Shown here: positions 1-7,299 of the stretch, piece by piece
Layout: the number at the start of each line of letters is the position of its first letter
How positions within the stretch are numbered: position 1 is the first letter of the stretch
Assembly: GCA_031280945.1 (NCBI GenBank)
Contig: JAITGB010000103.1
Location: 1-7,507 of the forward strand
Reading direction: 5' to 3'
DNA: 7,507 nucleotides
Origin: Spirochaetales bacterium
Lineage (GTDB): Bacteria > Spirochaetota > Spirochaetia > DTKZ01
Notes under the pieces: generated by a model
Database searches by the model: none
What the model saw: only the letters and a program-made list of their open reading frames with translations
What the model was told of the DNA's origin: nothing
Made by a program: the position numbers and the translations under genes

Positions 1-809
<809 letters not shown>

Positions 810-866
810 AGTTCCGCTGTGGCGGGGCCTGTGGTCTTGGCCCGTGGGCCGCGCAAGGGGCTGGTC

Positions 867-885
867 GCAAACTCTTCGAGTTTGC
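867..885. other. Perfect 8-bp hairpin within repeat copy A
   Basis: GCAAACTC (867-874), loop TTC, GAGTTTGC (878-885). It is flanked by TCGCAAA on the left and TTTGCTGCTCG on the right, the same flank pattern as the hairpin at 1065-1089. There is no T-tract after it, so it is not a standard intrinsic terminator. Confidence 0.75.
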
Positions 886-927
886 TGCTCGCCCATGCAG
901 CCTGGATTGGAGGGGACGCGAAGCGTG

Positions 928-948
928 TACTGCCGCAAAGCGGCAGTA
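928..948. other. Perfect 9-bp hairpin, variable arm of repeat copy A
   Basis: TACTGCCGC (928-936), loop AAA, GCGGCAGTA (940-948). It sits exactly between the two blocks shared with copy B, in the slot that copy B fills with an unrelated 10-bp stem. Confidence 0.8.
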
Positions 949-1064
949 CCAGAGCCCCGCAAAGCCCCCCTCAAAAACGCGATTAGAGCCACAGCCACGT
1001 AATGTTGGTATGACGCTCTTAGCCTGGTTGTGCGTATAGCTAAAATCCGCGTTTTATCGGGCTC

Positions 1065-1089
1065 GCAAATTTCCCTTTGGGAAATTTGC
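1065..1089. other. Perfect 11-bp hairpin between the SUMF1-like gene and argJ
   Basis: GCAAATTTCCC (1065-1075), loop TTT, GGGAAATTTGC (1079-1089). It could end transcription of the upstream gene, but what follows is TCGGGATGCG and not a T-tract, so an intrinsic terminator is weakly supported. Its flanks (TCGCAAA ... TTTGCTCG) match those of the hairpin in copy A, which suggests it is another member of the hairpin family. The rest of 968-1139 shows no gene or recognisable site. Confidence 0.7.
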
Positions 1090-1139
1090 TCGGGATGCGC
1101 CCAAATTCCTTCCGAAAAATCAAATATTTTTTATGCTCC

Positions 1140-1168
1140 TTGAAAAACCGCTCTCTATAGAGTAAAAT
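1140..1168 (+). promoter_or_regulatory. Sigma70-type promoter of the argJ-moxR-bat operon
   Basis: TTGAAA (1140-1145) and TAAAAT (1163-1168) are each one base from consensus and separated by exactly 17 nt. The predicted start of transcription is about 6 nt after the -10 box, which falls on the A of the argJ ATG (1174). An in-frame TAG at 1168-1170 rules out any earlier start codon, so the transcript would be leaderless or nearly so. No second promoter is apparent before the later genes, which are packed with 5-nt gaps or overlaps. Confidence 0.6.
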
Positions 1169-1173
1169 AGTAC

Positions 1174-2451
1174 ATGGTTTTTACGAACGAGAAAGACTAC
1201 CTCGGCTACCTTGAATCTCTTGCCGGACTGCCGGAGGGTTTCAGGGCCGCGGCGGCGGAGACGAGCTTTTTCCCCAAAGAGCGGCCTGTGGAAAAGCCTC
1301 TTCCCCTGCGGCTCGCCCTTGTGCTTTTAGACAAGCCCTCCGCGGCTTTCGGGGCGCTTTTTACGCGAAACCGTTTTCCCGGGGCGCCCGTCCTCATAGG
1401 CCGCGAGAGGCTCAAAGAGGGGGCTGTGCGCGGGGTTCTCATCAACAACAAGATTTCCAACGTCTGCGCGCCCCGTGGAGTTGAGGACGCGGAGGAAGTT
1501 CTTGGCGCCCTTGCAGAGCCGCTGGGCCTGCGGGCCAATGCTTTTTTCCCTGCTTCCACGGGAATTATAGGCTGGAGCCTGCCCGTTAAGGAGATGAAGG
1601 GGGCTCTTCCGGGCCTGTGCGCGGGGCTCCACAGGGGAAGCTGCCTCGATGCGGCGCGGGCGATTATGACCACAGACGCTTACCCCAAAGTCCATTCAGT
1701 TCCTGTAGGGGAGGGCAGGATTCTCGGTTTTGCTAAGGGCGCGGGCATGATTGAGCCCAACCTCGCCACCATGCTGGTTTTTCTCCTCACGGATATAGAT
1801 ATAGGGCAGGAGGCTCTGCGGCAAAGCCTCTCCCGCGCGGCGGAAAGGACTTTTAACTGTATGTCCGTTGACAGCGACCAAAGTACGAGCGATACCGTGA
1901 TTGCCCTAAGTTCGGGAACAAAGCCCTCTGTGGCCCCGGAAGTTTTCGAGGCCGCCCTTGAAGAGGTCTGCGCGAAGCTCGCCCACAGCATCGTGAGAAA
2001 CGGCGAGGGTGTCTCCCACGTTATGCGGCTTTCGGTTTCCGGGGCCAAAAGTTTCGCCGAAGCGCGGGATTTGGCAAAGGCGGTCGTCAATTCTCCCCTC
2101 GTCAAAACCGCGGTGTACGGCAATGACCCCAACGTGGGCCGCATAGTGTCCGCCATTGGCGACTGGGCCGGAAACAGCGGCATTGAGATGAACGGAAAAA
2201 ATCTTCTCGTGCGTCTGGGAGAGGAGACCATATTTGAGAACGGGGCTTTTGCGCTTGAGGCGGCAAAGGAAAAACTCCTTTCGGCGTACCTGCAGGACGC
2301 CGCGATGGACCCCCAGAATAAAAAATTCCCCCCGCATGAGAAGTGCGTTGATATTTTTGTCCAGATGAAGGACGGGGACGCCTCCGCCGTTGTGTACGGC
2401 GCGGACCTCTCCCGCGAATACGTTACGGAAAACGCTGATTACAGGAGCTAG
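1174..2451 (+). CDS. argJ: Arginine biosynthesis protein ArgJ (glutamate N-acetyltransferase / ornithine acetyltransferase)
   Basis: This 425-residue protein of the ArgJ family transfers the acetyl group from N-acetylornithine to glutamate in the cyclic arginine pathway in the cytosol. Some members also use acetyl-CoA; the sequence does not show which type this is. The STGIIG motif is at 128-133, K-GAGMIEPN near 188-196, and the self-cleavage site at LATMLVF, where Thr199 should become the N-terminal nucleophile of the beta chain. FNCMSVDSDQSTSDT, NDPNVGR and the C-terminal ending NADYRS are also typical. One oddity is that the loop usually reading NSGNANAxTG is NNKISNVCAPRG here. The ATG at 1174 is the only possible start, because TAG precedes it in frame, and it has at best a weak ribosome site. 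It is the first gene of the operon, 5 nt before moxR, although no functional link to Bat proteins is known. Confidence 0.95.
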   Translation: MVFTNEKDYLGYLESLAGLPEGFRAAAAETSFFPKERPVEKPLPLRLALVLLDKPSAAFGALFTRNRFPGAPVLIGRERLKEGAVRGVLINNKISNVCAPRGVEDAEEVLGALAEPLGLRANAFFPASTGIIGWSLPVKEMKGALPGLCAGLHRGSCLDAARAIMTTDAYPKVHSVPVGEGRILGFAKGAGMIEPNLATMLVFLLTDIDIGQEALRQSLSRAAERTFNCMSVDSDQSTSDTVIALSSGTKPSVAPEVFEAALEEVCAKLAHSIVRNGEGVSHVMRLSVSGAKSFAEARDLAKAVVNSPLVKTAVYGNDPNVGRIVSAIGDWAGNSGIEMNGKNLLVRLGEETIFENGAFALEAAKEKLLSAYLQDAAMDPQNKKFPPHEKCVDIFVQMKDGDASAVVYGADLSREYVTENADYRS

Positions 2452-2456
2452 AAAAG

Positions 2457-3437
2457 TTGAGTATACAGGAAATTCAAAGCCAGGTGGACGCCTCTTTAGA
2501 GCTTCTCGCACAAGCGCGGGAAGAAATATCGCTTTCTATTGTCGGACAGAAAAAAATGCTCGACGGCCTTTTGATGGGCGTTCTTGCCGAAGGCCACGTC
2601 CTTCTGGAAGGCGTTCCGGGTCTTGCCAAAACCCTCGCGGTAAAAACCCTTGCCGAAGCGCTGGACGTGAGCTTCAAGCGCATACAGTTTACCCCCGACC
2701 TTCTGCCCGCGGACCTCACAGGCAGCCTCGTGTACCGCCACCAAACAGGAGAATTTCTCCCCCGTAAAGGCCCTGTTTTTTCCAACATTATTTTGGCGGA
2801 CGAAATAAACCGCGCCCCGGCCAAAGTGCAGAGCGCCCTCCTCGAAGCAATGGAAGAAAAACAGGTAACGCTGGGCGACAACACCTACCCCCTGCCTGAC
2901 CCCTTCTTTGTCCTTGCGACCCAAAACCCCATTGAACACGAGGGAACCTACCCCCTGCCCGAAGCCCAGCTTGACCGCTTTATCATAAAAGCCCTTGTGA
3001 GCTACCCTTCGCCGGAGGAAGAGCTTGAAATTCTCCGCAGGGTAGGTTCTGGAAAGCCCGCGCCCGTAAAAAAGGCAATCTCCAAAGCCGATATACGCAA
3101 GCTCCAGGGCGTTATAGCCGAAATTCGCGTGGACGAGCGCATAGAAAACTACATAGTCGCCCTCACCGGAGCTTCGCGGGAAAAACCCCGGGGCCACAAC
3201 AGCTACGCGCGCTACATAGAGTTCGGGGCCTCCCCCCGCGCCACAATCTACCTGTACCGCTGCGCCCGTGTGCAGGCTTTTTTTGAGGGCAGGGCCTACG
3301 TTATGCCCGAAGACATCAAAGCCGTAGCCCCCGGAGTTCTGCGGCACAGAATCGTCCTCTCCTACGAGGCCGAATCCGATGAACTTACAGCGGATGACGT
3401 TATAGCGAACCTCCTCTCCACGGTTCCCGTGCCGTGA
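2457..3437 (+). CDS. moxR: MoxR-family AAA+ ATPase
   Basis: A 326-residue AAA+ ATPase of the MoxR group, thought to act as a chaperone that remodels or activates VWA-domain partners. Walker A is GVPGLAKT (52-59), Walker B is IILADE (111-116) followed by INRAPAKVQSALLEAMEEKQV, sensor 1 is ATQNP (154-158), and the arginine-finger region is PEAQLDRF (Arg174). The C-terminal lid carries GASPRATIYL. All nucleotide-handling residues appear intact and the length is normal for the family. The start is TTG at 2457, chosen because AGGAG (2443-2447, inside the end of argJ) is 9 nt away and the protein then begins in the usual MoxR position. The gene overlaps the following DUF58 gene as GTGA. Its coding strand is rich in C and prefers GAA for glutamate, unlike argJ and batA/batB. 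No symbol more specific than moxR is justified. Confidence 0.95.
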   Translation: MSIQEIQSQVDASLELLAQAREEISLSIVGQKKMLDGLLMGVLAEGHVLLEGVPGLAKTLAVKTLAEALDVSFKRIQFTPDLLPADLTGSLVYRHQTGEFLPRKGPVFSNIILADEINRAPAKVQSALLEAMEEKQVTLGDNTYPLPDPFFVLATQNPIEHEGTYPLPEAQLDRFIIKALVSYPSPEEELEILRRVGSGKPAPVKKAISKADIRKLQGVIAEIRVDERIENYIVALTGASREKPRGHNSYARYIEFGASPRATIYLYRCARVQAFFEGRAYVMPEDIKAVAPGVLRHRIVLSYEAESDELTADDVIANLLSTVPVP

Positions 3438-4309
3438 ACGGCGACGGACGCAGGGCGCTTCTGCGGAACCTGCGCATAGTTTCGGTAAAACTCGTCGAAG
3501 GAATCCTCGCGGGAGGCTACCGCTCTGTTTTCAAAGGCCAGGGCATAGAGTTTGACGAAGTGCGCGAATACGTGGAAACAGACGATGCGCGCCTCATAGA
3601 CTGGAACGTCAGCTCCCGCTTCGGAAGCTCCTTTACAAAAACCTTCCGCGAAGAGCGGGAAATTACCCTGTTTCTCGTTGTGGACGTATCTCCTTCGGTT
3701 TTTCTGGGCGGCAGCAGTTCCGGCAGGCGCGAAACCTCAACCCTCCTTCTCTCCATGCTCAGTTTCGCCGCCATACAGAACTCCGACAGGGTAGGAGCGG
3801 TCTTCTTTACCGGAAAAATAGAAAAATGGGTTCCCCCCCGCAAAGGAAAACGCCACGCCCTGCGCCTCATGGGAGATATGCTCCACTTCCGGCCCCAGGG
3901 CCGCGGCTCCGACCTTGCCCTGGCCCTGCGCGCCTCAGGCGAAGCCCTGAAAAGACGCGGCATAGTCTTTATCCTCTCCGACTTCAAAACAGGCGGCTAC
4001 GAGCGCGAACTCTCAATCTTGAGCCGCAAGCACGATGTCATCGCCGTACGCATCTCCTCGCCCGAAGACACGGAGTTCCCCGAAACCGGCCTCGCGTGGC
4101 TCCAGGACCCCGAAACCCGCGAAGTTATAGCGGGCTACGGCCTCTCGCGGCGTTTCCGCGAATCCTACAACGACTACAGCCAGTCGCGGCGGCGGCAGTG
4201 GCAGCGCGAATGCGGCAGGCTTGGGGTCTCCACCCTGGAAATTTCCACGACAGACGACCCCGGCGAAAAACTCACGAAATTTTTCGAGAGAAGGAAGCTC
4301 AGGCGATGA
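3434..4309 (+). CDS. DUF58 / VWA-like protein, MoxR partner
   Basis: A 291-residue DUF58 protein, equivalent by position to B. burgdorferi BB0175. The conserved N-terminal part reads GGYRSVFKGQGIEFDEVREY (28-47), then DARLIDWNVSSR, followed by a VWA-like fold with metal-site motif DVSPS (84-88) and a later Asp in LSDF (183). There is no signal peptide or hydrophobic segment, so it should be cytosolic and is the likeliest direct substrate or adaptor of MoxR. The GTG start at 3434 overlaps the moxR stop as GTGA, implying translational coupling. The alternative start at 3826 of a long overlapping frame lies inside this gene and belongs to the downstream reading frame. The gene ends in an ATGA overlap with the next one. 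The biochemical activity of DUF58 proteins is not established. Confidence 0.92.
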   Translation: MNGDGRRALLRNLRIVSVKLVEGILAGGYRSVFKGQGIEFDEVREYVETDDARLIDWNVSSRFGSSFTKTFREEREITLFLVVDVSPSVFLGGSSSGRRETSTLLLSMLSFAAIQNSDRVGAVFFTGKIEKWVPPRKGKRHALRLMGDMLHFRPQGRGSDLALALRASGEALKRRGIVFILSDFKTGGYERELSILSRKHDVIAVRISSPEDTEFPETGLAWLQDPETREVIAGYGLSRRFRESYNDYSQSRRRQWQRECGRLGVSTLEISTTDDPGEKLTKFFERRKLRR

Positions 4310-5334
4310 GCAAAAAAAACGTTTGGAACGCAGCCGTTTTCGGGCGCATTTTTGCTCCGCAAAAACCGGGCTTTGCGGGGCTTCGGCCACGGCGCTGCCG
4401 CGCCGTGGCACGCTTCGCGTCCCCTCCAATCCCTTGCGCGTCCTCTTTGTGCGCGGTTTTTTTCATGGCGCTTTTTCTCCTCGCTTTGTGGGGCGTACAG
4501 CCTCTATCTGCCGAAAACCTCTACACAGTGGAAAACATACGCTTCGTTCCCCAAACCTTCTACGTGGGAGACAGAGTGGAACTGCGCCTGACTGTGCGGG
4601 CCGCGGCCAGCGTACAGCTCACCCCCCCGAAAAACCTCCCCGACATTAGCTGGGGCGAATTTCACGATGCGCGCGTTATTCCCCGCGAAGCTCACCGCGA
4701 AATTCTCATTGTGTTTACCTCCTACGAAACAGGCAGCCACACCATACCGGCCATGAAATTCGGCGATATAGTTCTTGAAGGGCTTATCGCGGGCGTGGCT
4801 TCCCTGACGGACGAAACCTTCCGCGACCCGGCCCCGCACCGGGGCGTACTCCTCCTTCCCGGCTCCCGCCTTGTCATCGCCCTCATCGCGGGCATCCTTG
4901 CGGCCCTGCCCCTCACGTTTGCGGCCTTTCGTATTTGGCTCCGCCCTGTTGTGGGCAGGCTTGCGGCCTTTTCGCGGGAACGCCGCCCCTACAGAAAACT
5001 CAAGAAAGAGCTTTCCCATTTGCGCTCCCATATAGCGGAAATGGATTCGCGCGCTTTTTATATTTCCCTCCTCCTGTCGGTAAAGACCTACCTTACCCTG
5101 CGCGGAAAAGGCAACTACCTCGCCTGGACAACCCGCGAAATGGAAGCCGCATCCTGTGAAAGTCTTGCGTACGCTGCCAAGTCGCAGGAGCTTCTTTCCA
5201 TGTTTCACTTTGGAGACGAGGTAAAGTTCGGGGGAAGAACATCAAGCAGGGAAAAAAGGCTTCTGGATTTGGGCCTTGTAACGGAGTTTAGCGCAAAACT
5301 GGAAAAGGGGCAGGATAGCCATGTTTACGTTTGA
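4306..5334 (+). CDS. BatD-like exported membrane protein (BB0174-type) with a repeat-encoded N-terminal leader
   Basis: 342 residues. The ATG at 4306 overlaps the DUF58 stop (ATGA) and follows AAGGAAG (4291-4297) at good spacing. Residues 48-65 form a hydrophobic signal-peptide core (VFFMALFLLALWGV) with a probable cleavage after PLSA (Ala69). The preceding n-region is about 47 residues long, and roughly residues 12-45 are encoded by repeat copy B. Mature residues 70-185 look like a BatD-type beta domain (VENIRFVPQTFYVGDRVEL). A membrane segment at 187-212 is followed by a basic, helical cytosolic tail of about 130 residues. The place between the DUF58 gene and batA matches BB0174 of Borrelia. 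It probably works in the envelope with BatA and BatB. An internal ATG at 4465 would skip the repeat but lacks a ribosome site and a basic n-region. It is not a full-length BatD; the exact function is unknown. Confidence 0.85.
   Translation: MSKKNVWNAAVFGRIFAPQKPGFAGLRPRRCRAVARFASPPIPCASSLCAVFFMALFLLALWGVQPLSAENLYTVENIRFVPQTFYVGDRVELRLTVRAAASVQLTPPKNLPDISWGEFHDARVIPREAHREILIVFTSYETGSHTIPAMKFGDIVLEGLIAGVASLTDETFRDPAPHRGVLLLPGSRLVIALIAGILAALPLTFAAFRIWLRPVVGRLAAFSRERRPYRKLKKELSHLRSHIAEMDSRAFYISLLLSVKTYLTLRGKGNYLAWTTREMEAASCESLAYAAKSQELLSMFHFGDEVKFGGRTSSREKRLLDLGLVTEFSAKLEKGQDSHVYV
4349..4365. other. Perfect 7-bp hairpin with GCGGAGC apex, repeat copy B
   Basis: TTTTTGC (4349-4355), loop TCC, GCAAAAA (4359-4365). 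On the minus strand the top reads GCGGAGC, the same apex as the two large hairpins of copy C (7318-7340 and 7355-7383), although the arms differ. Confidence 0.75.
4386..4409. other. Perfect 10-bp hairpin, variable arm of repeat copy B
   Basis: GCCACGGCGC (4386-4395), loop TGCC, GCGCCGTGGC (4400-4409). It occupies the slot filled by the 928-948 hairpin in copy A, with an unrelated stem sequence. Since it is transcribed within codons 27-35 of the BatD-like gene, it could fold in the mRNA and slow early translation. Confidence 0.8.
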
Positions 5335-6322
5335 GGCCCCCCTGTACCTTACCCTTGCCCTCCTTGCCTTTCCGGGAATATACCTGCGCCATTTTTGGAG
5401 GAAGAGGGCGAGCCTCGTCCCCTTTGCCTTTGATGTGTGGAAGGGGAGGGGGTTTTCCCCGTCTTCGGGGGCCCTGCGCTGCGCGCTTGTTTTTTCCCAC
5501 GCCGCTTTCTGGGCGGGTTTTCTCTTTCTTGTTATGGCTCTTGCGGGGCCGGGTTTTACGGTGAGGGAAAGGGTTTTTCTCACGCGGGGCGTTGATATGA
5601 TGTTCGTCATAGACGCTTCTCCCAGCATGGCGGCCCGGGATTTCCCGCCGGAAAACCGTTTTGAGGCGGCGCGGGAAACTGTCCGGCGTTTTGTGCGGGG
5701 CAGGGAGAATGACCCCCTAGGGCTTGTGGTTTTTGGCTATGAGGCGGCTTTACGGGTTCCGCCTACGCTTGACTACGCTTTTTTTCTTGAGGAGCTTGAC
5801 AGGCTGCGCATCATGGATATGGGGGACGGAACCGCTATAGGCATGGGCCTTGCTGTGGCGGCCCTGCACTTACAGGCAAGTTCCGCCGGAGAAAAAGTCA
5901 TTATCCTTTTGACGGACGGCAAGAACAACGCGGGGGAAATATCGCCCGGTACGGCGGCGCGGCTTGCGGCGGGCATGGGCATACGCATTTACACCATAGG
6001 AATAGGCGGGGGAGGGGAGGCTCCCATTGAGTTTACCGACCCCGCTACGGGGAAAATTTTCCGGGGAAGCCTTGAGGGGGGCTTTGACGAAGAGGTGATT
6101 CGTTCTGTCGCGGAGGAGTCGGGCGGGAGCTATTTTTCCGCGGGAAATCCGGGAACCCTGGGCGCGGTTTTCGGCGCGATAGATTCTCTTGAAACCGTGG
6201 AAAAGAGGGCCCGTATTCAGGTAAAGACCGAGGCGGGCCACATTCCGTTTATTCTTGTTGGCCTTGCGCTTTTGGTTCTGGATTTTTTTATACGTTTCCG
6301 TTTTCTGCGGGAGGTTGTGTGA
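5321..6322 (+). CDS. batA: BatA, membrane-anchored VWA-domain protein
   Basis: 333 residues with the classic BatA plan: a short N-terminal membrane segment (about 7-24), a second one (about 54-77), a VWA domain, and a C-terminal membrane segment (about 306-325). The metal-ion-dependent adhesion site is complete: DASPS (Asp98, Ser100, Ser102), Thr171 in DGTAIG, and Asp199 in LLTDGKNN. VWA proteins bind ligands through a divalent metal, so this one is probably competent for partner binding. The ATG at 5321 follows AGGA (5312-5315) by 5 nt and overlaps the end of the upstream gene by 14 nt. Bat proteins were named from Bacteroides aerotolerance, but their role in spirochaetes is debated. Glutamate codons are mostly GAG and the coding strand is rich in G and T, a switch from the three preceding genes. 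Confidence 0.92.
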   Translation: MFTFEAPLYLTLALLAFPGIYLRHFWRKRASLVPFAFDVWKGRGFSPSSGALRCALVFSHAAFWAGFLFLVMALAGPGFTVRERVFLTRGVDMMFVIDASPSMAARDFPPENRFEAARETVRRFVRGRENDPLGLVVFGYEAALRVPPTLDYAFFLEELDRLRIMDMGDGTAIGMGLAVAALHLQASSAGEKVIILLTDGKNNAGEISPGTAARLAAGMGIRIYTIGIGGGGEAPIEFTDPATGKIFRGSLEGGFDEEVIRSVAEESGGSYFSAGNPGTLGAVFGAIDSLETVEKRARIQVKTEAGHIPFILVGLALLVLDFFIRFRFLREVV

Positions 6323-7299
6323 GTACAGAAGAGCCTCTTTTTTTGCTTGTCATGCTCCTGGTTATTCCTGTTGTTGTAACGGGCCGCAAAAACTACAGGC
6401 AGGGGAAGGTTTCCCTGAAGCGGCTTACGGGTTTTGCGGGAGGTGAGTGGTTTTTTGTGCGCTCGTTTCTCTTTTGCCTTTTTTTCGCGTGTTTTATTGT
6501 TTTCGCTTCCCTTGCCCTTGCGGGCATTTCGTGGGGCAGGGAGCCTGTGCAGGAAGACCTTGAGGGTCTTGATGTGATGTTTGTTATGGATGTTTCGCGC
6601 AGTATGCTTGCCCAGGACGTGAGTCCCACGCGCCTGAGAGCGGCTTCGGATATGGCTCTTGCCTTGACGCGCAGCTTCAGCCGCGCGAGGTTTGGGGTTG
6701 TTGTTTTTAAGGGGAGGGCTGTGCGCGCGGTTCCTTTGACGGAAGACCGCGAGATTCTGGAGAATTTTTTCCGGCAGATAAGTCCTGCCCTTGTGCGGGA
6801 GCCGGGAACGAGCATAGAGGCGGGGCTGGAGGAGGCTCTGCGCTCTTTTCCGAAAGAGACGGCGGGCCGGGGGAGGGTGATTGCGCTTTTTTCGGACGGG
6901 GAGTCTTTGTCGGATTTTTCGGGTTTTTCTCCGGAGAAGGCTGCTTCCGGGGGGATTCCGGTTTTTGCTGTGGGCATGGGGAGCTCTTCGGGCGCGGTTA
7001 TAAGGCTTTCCGGCGGGGAGACTGTTATGGGCAGGGACGGGCAGGCTGTTGTGAGCCGTTTGAACGCGGAGGCCCTCGTAAGCGCGGCGCGGATTTCCGG
7101 CGGGGAGTATTTTTCTTCGCAGGACCCGGGGGTTCTTTCTTCCCTTGCGGATGCTCTTGCGGACTTTGAGGAGGAGCGGGGGCGCAGGGGTTTCCGGCTT
7201 TCGCCTGTTAAGAGGTTTAGGAGTTTTCTTTTTGCGGGTTTTGTTCTTGTGTGTATGTCAATTCTTGTGCGGAGTTTGCCGTGGAAAAAAAGAAAATGA
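6319..7299 (+). CDS. batB: BatB, membrane-anchored VWA-domain protein
   Basis: 326 residues, a paralogue of BatA with the same layout: membrane segments at about 7-20, 46-70 and 302-319 around a VWA domain. The metal site is complete: DVSRS (Asp91, Ser93, Ser95), Thr164 in EPGTSIEAG, and Asp193 in FSDGES. The very basic end (PWKKRK) should stay on the cytosolic side. The start is GTG at 6319, overlapping the batA stop as GTGA, with GGGAGG (6309-6314) 4 nt upstream. It probably pairs with BatA in the envelope complex served by MoxR. Its Borrelia positional equivalent is BB0172. The gene ends in an ATGA overlap with the next reading frame. BatA and BatB are similar enough that the names rest partly on gene order. 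Confidence 0.92.
   Translation: MSTEEPLFLLVMLLVIPVVVTGRKNYRQGKVSLKRLTGFAGGEWFFVRSFLFCLFFACFIVFASLALAGISWGREPVQEDLEGLDVMFVMDVSRSMLAQDVSPTRLRAASDMALALTRSFSRARFGVVVFKGRAVRAVPLTEDREILENFFRQISPALVREPGTSIEAGLEEALRSFPKETAGRGRVIALFSDGESLSDFSGFSPEKAASGGIPVFAVGMGSSSGAVIRLSGGETVMGRDGQAVVSRLNAEALVSAARISGGEYFSSQDPGVLSSLADALADFEEERGRRGFRLSPVKRFRSFLFAGFVLVCMSILVRSLPWKKRK

Larger units (their letters stand above)
839..967 (+). repeat. Dispersed hairpin repeat, copy A (intergenic)
   Basis: This copy starts near a GGCCC/GGGCC inverted pair (839-850) and CGCGCAAGGG (850-859). It continues through an 8-bp hairpin (867-885) to a 24-nt block (904-927) that is identical to the reverse complement of 4409-4432 in copy B. 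A perfect 9-bp hairpin follows (928-948), then AGCCCCGCAAAGCCC (953-967), which is also identical in copy B. The 24-nt block contains the stable mini-hairpin GCGAAGC (918-924). The stem between the two shared blocks is completely different from that of copy B. The copy lies immediately downstream of the SUMF1-like gene and contains no convincing gene. Confidence 0.8.
4340..4440 (-). repeat. Dispersed hairpin repeat, copy B, in frame inside the BatD-like gene
   Basis: Read on the minus strand it runs in the same order as copy A: CGCGCAAGGGATTG (complement of 4427-4440), the 24-nt block identical to copy A (4409-4432), a variable hairpin (4386-4409, overlapping the block by one base), and AGCCCCGCAAAGCCC (complement of 4368-4382). 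A 7-bp hairpin with apex GCGGAGC on the minus strand follows (4349-4365). All three forward frames are stop-free from 4352 to 4591, so the insertion is tolerated whatever its phase. The peptide it adds to the leader is Arg-, Pro- and Ala-rich. Confidence 0.85.

Noticed and set aside
1065..1100. Intrinsic terminator after the SUMF1-like gene
   Set aside because: The stem is strong, but no T-run follows it; it fits the hairpin-repeat pattern better. Kept only as a hairpin.
810..1173. DGR template repeat, reverse transcriptase or accessory gene next to the SUMF1-like gene
   Set aside because: The gap is short, filled with hairpin repeats, and contains no second copy of the 699-794 segment and no reverse-transcriptase coding.
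1906..2511. Minus-strand open frame opposite the end of argJ
   Set aside because: Opposite the conserved C-terminal half of ArgJ; no independent evidence of coding.
2496..3347. Long minus-strand open frame (283 codons) opposite moxR
   Set aside because: It lies fully opposite a clear MoxR gene, its translation has no recognisable domain, and its length is explained by codon bias in GC-rich DNA.
3826..4305. Upstream extension of the BatD-like frame to 3826
   Set aside because: This part runs inside the DUF58 gene in another frame. The ATG at 4306 has a ribosome site and the overlap typical of this operon.
4504..5208. Minus-strand open frame (234 codons) opposite the BatD-like gene
   Set aside because: Shadow of the plus-strand gene; low-complexity Gly/Ala/Arg translation and no ribosome site or family motif.
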